From Monoraphidium neglectum (taxonomy: Eukaryota > Chlorophyta > Chlorophyceae > Sphaeropleales > Selenastraceae), in NCBI RefSeq assembly GCF_000611645.1, contig NW_014012920.1:6250-22489 (forward strand): 16,240 nucleotides of DNA, written 5' to 3'. The notes beneath the pieces were generated by a model. It was not told the DNA's origin, did not search any database, and saw only the letters and a list, made by a program, of their open reading frames with translations. Positions 9,501 through 16,240 of this stretch are shown here, in pieces (the first letter of the stretch is position 1; the number at the start of each line of letters is the position of its first letter). The translations under genes were made by a program, and so were the position numbers.

Positions 9501-10882
9501 TGAAATTGGGGACGCGCCCCTCTGTGCAAGGTGGTGAGCTTGGCAGGGGAAGCAGGCCCTCCTGGTTTGACTGCGCCCCGCTGTGGACGCTCGCGCCCAT
9601 CAATGGTGGAGGGCTCCTCAGAGAAGCTGCCGGCAGCTGGCCGCTGCCGTGCAGCAACCCATGAGCTGTGCCCGCCTGGCACCTGCCCTGAGGTTGGGAC
9701 GGCCTCAGGTGGGCCAGGTGTTTGGCAAAGGCGGCGAGCAGCTGCTGGTGTCGTTTTTTCCTGCAGGGCCTCACCGAGCACGTGGCACCAGGGGCAGGCA
9801 CAGGCACGTTGAGCGCAGAGGGCGGTCGCTGAGGCGCTGGAGGCGGTTCCGGTAGCCTCACGCCTGCCGCGGAGGTGGCACGATTGCTTGCTGGTAGGAG
9901 CTGCGAGCCTGCTGCGGCCCTCCGTGTGCACTGGTTGCCGCGCGCTGTTCTACGTAGGCAGCTGCTCATGGGCCTGTGGTGCACCGCAGCTGTGGCTCGC
10001 CCCTGAGTGGGCGTGCTGAATTGCAGGGGTGGTGTTCAAGCTTGAACGAACCATGGTACTGTAACAATCGACAACTGGGAGTTCGTCGCCATCGAGGCGG
10101 CCGGCGAGTGCAGGCCGTCGCACGTTGCAAAGGGTCGGCGCTGCAGCTGTGTGGGCACCTTGCCCTGCAGCGGGGGCTTCTTTCTATATGCTCCAGCATC
10201 GCGCCAGGTGGCAAAAATCTGGTTGCACACGTGTTTGTGGCAGGCCCTCGCAGCATCTTTGATGTCATATTCGCAGGTCCAGGGGCGCAAACTCTGCAGT
10301 TTGTGGGTTCTACAAGTTGTGGCAGGCAGTACACGCAGAAGAACCTGTGTGGGGTCTAATATGTGGGCTTGCACCTGGTAGGGGGGAAGCCTGACGAGGG
10401 CCTGGGGCAGCAAAATTCACTTGCTGCCATGCAAGCTCGCCCGTTTGCTCCGTCCCGCTTCGCACGAAGAGGGCATCCCCGGGCGTCATCTTTGTTGCTG
10501 CTTCAAGCTGCACCTCCTCCCCACCCCTCCCAGCACCTCGTCCCAATCCAGACGTAATCGGGCTCTTAATCCAGCTCACCCCACCTCGCGCACCGTCCAG
10601 AACGCCGTGCGCCCCTTGCCATGCACCGGTGGCTGTGTCGGCGAGGCACAGTGCGATATTTCCACGGTTGCATTTGTGCCATGTGTTTCAGTGTTGTGGA
10701 TGGCTGCACAGGGTTTAAGGACAATCCAAGTGATCGACAGCTTGCTCTGAAACGCTTTCACCTGCAAAAGAAGCTGTTGTTGAAGGTTCTTGATCTGGGT
10801 TGGCCTTTTTGGTTTTTTTGGCAATTCCCCCCTGGGAAAGCCTGGCAGGCATGCAGACGCTTTCATAGGAGATTGTTTGTGA

Positions 10883-10890
10883 TTTAAATA
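10883..10890 (+). promoter_or_regulatory. Possible TATA-like element upstream of the NAGLU-like gene
   Basis: TTTAAATA stands out in GC-rich surroundings, 95 nt before the proposed CTG start and about 160 nt before the first in-frame ATG. A transcript starting about 30 nt downstream would contain no ATG before 11044. The same stretch could instead be the T/A-rich end of an intron, because CAG follows at 10898-10900. Confidence 0.3.
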
Positions 10891-10977
10891 TCACAATCAG
10901 GCCGTCTCTCGTTGATCCAAGCACTGTCGAAGGGGCAAGTGCCCCGCGATCCTGTATTGCTCCCGTCCCTCACCAAG

Positions 10978-13900
10978 CTGGCTGGGAGTTGTGCACGTAT
11001 AGTTCTTATCTTACTTCTGGTGCACCAGGCAGTGTCTGCTGCGATGCCTTCAGCGGAGGGTCCTGCCCCTGCCGCGCACCCAGAGGCCCCTGCTGCTGCC
11101 CTCCTGCGGCGCATGCTGCCGGCGCATGCCCACCTGTTCGACCTCCGCCTGGTACCTCTGTCGCCTGATGCGCCCCATGGTCACTTCCGCGTCGCCACAC
11201 GCGCGCGCCGCGTGGCTGTCGAGGGCACGTCGCCCGTCGAGCTCGCTTCGGGCGCCCACTGGTGGCTCAAGCACCATGCCGGCTGCAGCGTCTCGTGGGA
11301 CGCGACGGGCGGGCCGCAGATCGACGCAGCCGCGTTCGGCGCTGCTCGCATGGACGAGCTTGGGGGCGTGGGCAGCGACGAGACCGTGCGGCGCGCGGTG
11401 CCCAGCACCTTCTACCAGAATGTCGTCACTGCCAGCTACTCATTTGCGTTTTGGGACTGGGACAGGTGCGCCCGGCAGCCGCAGCACTGCGACACAGGCC
11501 GCGCGGGGATCGATCGGCGGCGCACGATGCAGGGTCAAGGAAAGCTGAGGTGGCAGCCGACGTGGTGCCATAGCCGCCCAGCTTCATGCTGCCCGCTTGA
11601 GCAAGCAGCCCTTGCGGGGCACGCAGCCATGTGGCGTCACCGCCCGACCCGCATGCGCGCATTCCATGCTCGCGTTCCCAGCGCATGCGCCCGCAACGGC
11701 CCATGCAACGGAAACAAACCTGCGTGCTGCATATCCCCTTGAGGCGCGAACCCGCTTCCACTGCATGCGCAGCACGCCCCCGTAGCAGCGCCCGCCACCA
11801 CGCCCTCTTGCAGCGCGTGCTGCCGACTCTGCGTCGCACGCTCTCATCCCCTTCCTCCCACGCATGCGCCGCCGCGCCGGGCAGGTGGGAGCGCGAGCTC
11901 GACTGGATGGCCCTGCAGGGCGTCAACCTGTCCCTCATGCCCCTGGGCGCGGAGGCGGCCTGGCAGGCCGCGCTGCAGGAGGAGTTTGGGCTGGCGCCCG
12001 ACGGGCTGGCCGACTTCTTCCCCGGGCCGGCCTTCCTGGCGTGGGGGCGCATGGGCAACATCCAGGGGTGCGCAAAGCTGCCTCTGGGCCACAGGGGGCC
12101 GGCGGAGCCCCGCGCAGGGGCCCTTGAGTGTGCTGCGCCGCGCCGCAGCAAAGGGTCCCGCGCTGTGCAGCAGGTGCACCCCGGGGTGCCGCGCTCGCAA
12201 ACGGTGCGCCAGGTGCTGTCTGGGCGGCCCCTGTGATGCCCAACGCTTCCTGGCTGCAGGCGCTGGCCGCCTACCTCCCACCCCTCCCCCTGAATCCCTC
12301 CTCTCACCAGATGGGGCGGCCCCCTGCCGCCTGAGTACGCAGCCAAGCAGGCCGCCCTGGGGCGCCGCGTCGTGGCGCGCATGAGGGAGCTCGGCATCTC
12401 GCCCGTCTTCCCGGCGTTTGCTGGTGAGCCTGGGGGCCCTCCGGTCCTCCATCGCATCTTTCTCGCCACAAGCAGTCAAACGCGCACGTAAGCACCCTGC
12501 GCCTGGCCGGCATGTGCATGGTTGGGTGCTCGTGTGTCTCCTGGCTCTGATGCCGCACCCACCCCTCCCTCTTGTTGGGGAATCCGCAGGCTTTGTGCCC
12601 CGCGCGCTGGCCGCGGCGTTCCCTGACGCCCGCGTAGTGCGCAGCAGCAACTGGTGCCACTTCCCGGAGGTGCGGCGGCAGCAGGTGGCCAGGGGCGCCG
12701 CAGGCCCAGGCGGCCAGCCCGCCGGCTTCCAAGCGCGCGAGGCCTGCGGCTCAGCGCCCGCCAGCCATGTCCTTCAGACAGCACCGCGTGACAGCTCTTC
12801 CGAGGCGGTGGCGAGTATCCCCCCTTGCAGACCCCGTCCTCTCCCTCCTTTAACACACACACACACACACGCACATACACACACGCACAAACATACATTC
12901 CAACGTGCTGCGCTGTCGCAGGCCTACTGCTGCCCACTGCTGCTCGACCCCCAGGACCCGCTCTTTGCCCGCGTGGGCGCCGCCGTTGTGCGGCAACTGC
13001 GGGCGGCTTTTGGGCCGGAGCCCCCTGGGAGGCGGTCGTACTACATCGCAGACAGGTCAGGGGCCGGGCACACTGAGGGACACGTTGATTTCCAATGGAT
13101 GCCGCCCCTGCCGCAAGCCGCCATTTACCCCGTGTTGCTTGGCACCTGAAATACTCTCACTCTTGGGTCACCCCTGGGCAAAACGTTGTGCACAAGCTCG
13201 GATTCTTGTCACATCAACGTTAAAACATACTCCTCCCACCCCTCCACCATGCACGCATGCGCACTTGCACGAACCAGACTCCTCCTTCCCCCATTTACCC
13301 CCGCCTGACCCGCCGCATACACACACTGTTGCCCACAGCTTCAACGAGATGCGCCCCTCCAGCGCCGACCCCTCCTACCTCTCCGCCATCTCGGCCGCCA
13401 TCTACAAGGCCATGACTTCCGCAGACCCGGGCTGCGTGTGGGTCATGCAGGCATGGCTCTTCTTCAGCGACTCGGGGTTCTGGCAGCCGCCGCAGATCAA
13501 GGTGAGGCCCTCCCCCTTGATTCCACTCACAGCCTGCCGCCGCGCGACGCTGCGCCCCGGGCGTGGAGTTTGCCGGCGTGTGCGTGCTGAGCCAAGCTTC
13601 TGCATGCCTGTGGCTTGGCAACCTGCGAGGCCTGGCTAGTTGACGTCCGCGCGCCGTTGGCCCGCCGTGCTGCTGCTGGGGCCTGTCAGCAATGCTCGCT
13701 CAGAGGCACGGCAGGCGTGCGCAGACACATGCCCTCACACTGAGACGCACGCACACGCACACTTCAACACACTCACCTGCACTTACGCACACACATATAC
13801 ACACACTTACACATACACAATTACACACATCCACCTCACGACCAGGCCCTGCTGGCTGGTGTCCCTCGCGGCAGCCTGGTGGTGCTGGACCTCTTTGCGG

Positions 13901-14208
13901 AGGAGCACCCAGTGTGGACCCGCACAGAGGGGTTCTACGGCTACCCCTACATCTGGGTGGGTGCCGCGCCTCTGGGCACACAGGAGCGATGGGTGCTGCA
14001 TGGTTGCCTCATGCGCCCGGGGGTGGTGGGTCGCCTGGCGGCTCGGACTCTGGCAGCGGCAGCCACGCCGGCCCTAGCGGGTCCGCTTGCACAGGAGCGG
14101 CTACGCGCGCATGGAGGTGCTGGCAATGTACCGCGTACTCAAACGCATGAGCAACACAAAAATGCATTTCCTTTGCACGCGCGCGTGTGCGTACGCGCAC
14201 GGGCGCAT

Positions 14209-14276
<68 letters not shown>

Positions 14277-16054
14277 TTTTGAATACAATTCACACACATG
14301 CAGTCACGCACACACACATCACACCCTCAAATTTCCGCTTGATCATGCGCCTTCACGTGGCATTTATCTATGCGCAGTGCATGCTGCACAACTTTGGGGG
14401 CAACAATGAAATCTATGGCGCACTGCCAGCGGTTGCAGAGGTGCGGCGACGATACGACGGCGGCGCACAGTGGGGCGGTCCTCACCTCTTACAAACTGGG
14501 CTGCCTTGTCTGTGCGGGCTTGCGCCTGTGGTCGCCACCCCCAGTATGTGAAGGGACCACGCCGCTTGTCGTTGCCGGCCTGCTGATCTGTGCATGTCTT
14601 TTGAGCACCAATCCCGCCCCCTTCCAAAACGCCACACTTCTCAAAACCACGCGCAGGGCGTCTCCGCCGCGATGGCGGCCTCCGCCGCGGCCGCCGCCCG
14701 CACAGGCGACCACCACCGCGGCTTTGGGGGCGGCAACCTCGTCGGCGTCGGCATGGCGCCCGAGGGCATCGAACAGAACCCCGTGGTCTACGAATTCATG
14801 GCGGAGATGGCCTACGAAGGCCGCGCCGCCCGCCTGGCCTCATCCGGGGCCGCCAGCGCGGCCCCTGGCTCGGCGGCCGGCGCGGATCGCGAGGCGGCGG
14901 CAGCCGCAGGGGCGGGTTGGGCGCTGGATGGGGGCCGCCGCGCGTACGACGTCTGGATGGAGTCGTACGCGCTGCGGCGCTACGCGGCCGCGGGGCGCGC
15001 CGGACCGTCGGCCGCGGCCGCGCTGCGGCGTGCGTGGCGGCGGCTGGGGCGTGGCGCGTACGCGTGCAGGGACACCGTCCACAACACGGTGGGTGGGGTG
15101 CTGGCAGGCCCAGAGGGTGCGTGCGTGCGCGTGTGCCTGCATGCACACGCACATGTGCGTATACTGGCACGTTTGCGTACGTGCACATGCAAGCACCCAC
15201 ATGAGCATCGAACTCTTCGTTGGCACTGCGTGCCTGCATGTTTCGGCGTCGCACCCCTGGCGCCCGCTCATCCTACAGCAATGCCAGCATCAACCCGGGC
15301 TCATGTTGCCCTCACATCCCAATGCCCCTCCTCCTCTGCCTTCTCTCCCCCTCCCCCTCAAAAGGTGTGTGACGTCCCGACGAGCCGCCCCGGCCTCTGC
15401 CGCGCAGAGATCCTCGGCTGGGGCCTCGCCCCCCACTCCTGGTACCCGCTGTCGGAGCTGCGCGCCGCCCTCGGGGACCTGCTGGCGGCAGCTTCCGCGC
15501 ACCCGGACCTGGCGGGAAGCTGCGCGTTCAGGTACGACGTCGTCGACGCGGCGCGGGAGCTCATGTCAAAGGCGTCGGGCTGGCTGTGGGCCGCGGCGGC
15601 GGGCGCGTACGCGCGGCGGGACGCGGGGCTGCTGGCGGGCGCGGGCGCGGCGCTGGGGGCGCTGCTGGACGACATGGAGCGCCTGCTGGCCTCCCACGAG
15701 GGCTTCATGCTGGGGCCGGCGCTCGCGCGGGCGCGCGCCTTCGCGGGGCCGGGTGACGGGGACGGCGGCTGTACCAAGGCGGCGGAGCGGCGGCGGCAGC
15801 TGGAGCGGCTGTACGAGTGGAACCTGAGGACTCAGGTGAGGGGGCGCGGGGCAGGGGCAAACGGCGCGGTGACGGGTCCGGGGCGTGTGCTTGGGGGACG
15901 CACTGGGGCTGGGTGGCCCGCAGCCTGGGGCTAAGGAGGGTGGTGCTGCCTGCATAAAGGGACGCGCGCAGTGACTGGCACCGACCTTCTGACCCCTGTC
16001 CCTCGCACGCCCCAATCCGGCAGCTGACGATCTGGGGCACGTCGAACGCGGCAG
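10978..16054 (+). CDS. NAGLU: Alpha-N-acetylglucosaminidase (NAGLU-like, glycoside hydrolase family 89), 11 exons seen, 3' end outside window
   Basis: Exons: 10978 (or ATG 11044)-11465, 11885-12067, 12311-12423, 12590-12669, 12922-13055, 13339-13501, 13846-13956, 14378-14440, 14657-15088, 15365-15835 and 16024-16054. All are GT-AG and phase consistent, giving about 756 residues so far (734 from ATG 11044). GH89 enzymes remove terminal alpha-linked N-acetylglucosamine; the human lysosomal enzyme degrades heparan sulfate. Conserved blocks in order (numbered from Met 11044): YQNVVTASYSFAFWDWDR, WERELDWMAL (142-151), GPAFLAWGRMGN (188-199), FNEM (312-315, Glu314 corresponding to the acid/base), LDLFAE, CMLHNFGGN, VGMAPEG (454-460, Glu459 corresponding to the nucleophile), FRYDVVD and QLTIWG. 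The C-terminal DYANK-type segment is missing, so exons continue rightwards. A signal peptide (ARIVLILLLVHQAVSA) precedes Met 11044 but has no AUG. Exon 9 carries two Ala/Gly-rich insertions. The family call is very secure; the start codon is uncertain. Confidence 0.93.
12852..12899 (+). repeat. CA microsatellite in NAGLU intron 4
   Basis: Nine perfect AC units (12853-12870) followed by imperfect CA with GC and TA interruptions, ending about 20 nt before the acceptor at 12920-12921. If the intron is retained, the tract reads in frame as Thr-His repeats. Confidence 0.95.
13747..13831 (+). repeat. Imperfect CA-rich tract in NAGLU intron 6
   Basis: Diverged CACA/TACA repeat with TT interruptions, ending about 12 nt upstream of the acceptor AG at 13844-13845. 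Confidence 0.8.
14218..14274 (+). repeat. Long perfect (CA)n microsatellite in NAGLU intron 7
   Basis: About 28 uninterrupted CA units, preceded by alternating GCGCGC and CGCGCG steps from about 14175. It lies roughly 100 nt upstream of the acceptor at 14376-14377. Long alternating purine-pyrimidine DNA of this type can adopt Z-form and is prone to length change. Confidence 0.95.
15119..15200 (+). repeat. Mixed GT/CA alternating tract in NAGLU intron 9
   Basis: A GTGCGTGCGCGTGTG run is followed by CACACGCACATGTGCGTA and further CA/GT steps. The two halves are partly complementary, so the RNA could fold back on itself. It is in the first third of the intron, unlike the other CA tracts. Confidence 0.8.
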
Positions 16055-16240
16055 GTGCGGCCCAGTGCGCGCTGCCCCCGCGTTACGCTGGGTCCCGTCC
16101 ATGCCGCCACTGTCTGTGGCGCCGTGGTGCCCGGTCCCGCTTCGCGCGCACGCCCCTGCGGCCGCGGCAGGGGACGCCGGCCCCTGGCGTGCTCGCTCTC
16201 AGCGGCGGAGCAATACGCGCATTGTCCCACCCCTTGGGAC

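Larger units (their letters stand above)
8967..10977. other. About 2 kb region between FKBP2-like and NAGLU-like genes, no recognised gene
   Basis: The flanking genes are divergent, so both promoters should lie here. Several open frames of 90-217 codons exist on both strands (for example minus 9984-9331, plus 9976-10359 and plus 10621-10887), but they overlap one another, have shifting low-complexity composition, and show no family motif I recognise. TTTAAATA at 10883-10890 is a possible TATA-like element for the NAGLU-like gene. A degenerate tandem repeat lies at 9376-9500. A small spliced or noncoding gene cannot be excluded. Confidence 0.55.

Noticed and set aside
8979..9984. Overlapping ORFs of 116-217 codons on both strands in the FKBP-NAGLU spacer
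   Set aside because: They overlap one another in several frames, include the tandem repeat, and have no family signature or convincing splice partners.
10621..10887. 88-codon plus-strand ORF starting MHRWLCRR, considered as a first exon of the NAGLU-like gene or a small gene
   Set aside because: It has no recognised motif and I found no donor that clearly joins it in phase to the signal-peptide frame. An antisense ORF of similar length overlaps it, so neither is supported.
11426..12650. Long minus-strand open frames (347 and 268 codons) across the NAGLU-like gene
   Set aside because: They are antisense to exons with secure GH89 homology and cross its introns; composition is that of GC-rich antisense sequence.
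1..16240. tRNA, rRNA, CRISPR array, transposon ends or viral insertions
   Set aside because: I saw no tRNA T-loop with a foldable cloverleaf, no rRNA core sequence, no spaced identical repeats of CRISPR type, and no transposase or reverse transcriptase motif on either strand.

Overview
This is a GC-rich nuclear segment of a eukaryote, most likely a green alga (chlorophyte). I base this on dense spliced genes with short exons and 160-420 nt introns, near-uniform GTG-type splice donors (26 of 27 inferred introns begin GTG, 10 of them GTGCG), many intronic CA/GT microsatellites, alanine-rich low-complexity coding sequence, and TGTAA motifs downstream of stop codons. There is no bacterial operon structure, no phage, no CRISPR array and no RNA gene that I can see. 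The species cannot be named from the window alone.

Four protein-coding genes can be assembled by following conserved protein sequence across GT-AG introns with consistent reading phase. (1) On the minus strand, 3869 down to the left edge: a 10-exon gene for a coiled-coil protein resembling the BFR1/nuclear segregation family, with its 3' end outside the window. (2) On the plus strand, about 4290-6617: a 3-exon gene for an unassigned protein with an alanine-rich coiled coil, a 19-residue polyglutamine tract from an almost pure CAG repeat, and a basic Ser/Arg/Ala tail. Genes 1 and 2 are divergent and share about 420 bp of upstream DNA. (3) On the minus strand, 8966-7369: a 6-exon gene for a secretory-pathway FKBP-type prolyl isomerase of the FKBP2/FKBP13 type, including a 33-nt microexon and a 24-nt terminal coding exon. 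It converges on gene 2. (4) On the plus strand, 10978 (or 11044) to beyond the right edge: at least 11 exons of a GH89 alpha-N-acetylglucosaminidase (NAGLU-like), with both catalytic glutamate motifs present and the C-terminal part outside the window.

The genes do not form an obvious pathway; two (FKBP2-like and NAGLU-like) belong to the secretory or lysosomal/vacuolar system and are divergently arranged across about 2 kb of DNA in which I recognise no gene. That spacer holds a degenerate tandem repeat near 9376-9500.

The most interesting points are: the NAGLU-like gene has a textbook signal peptide in frame upstream of its first AUG but no AUG to start it, and a CTG in strong context sits exactly where the signal peptide should begin; five introns in three genes are multiples of three with no in-frame stop; and CA-rich tracts recur on the sense strand in the 3' halves of introns.
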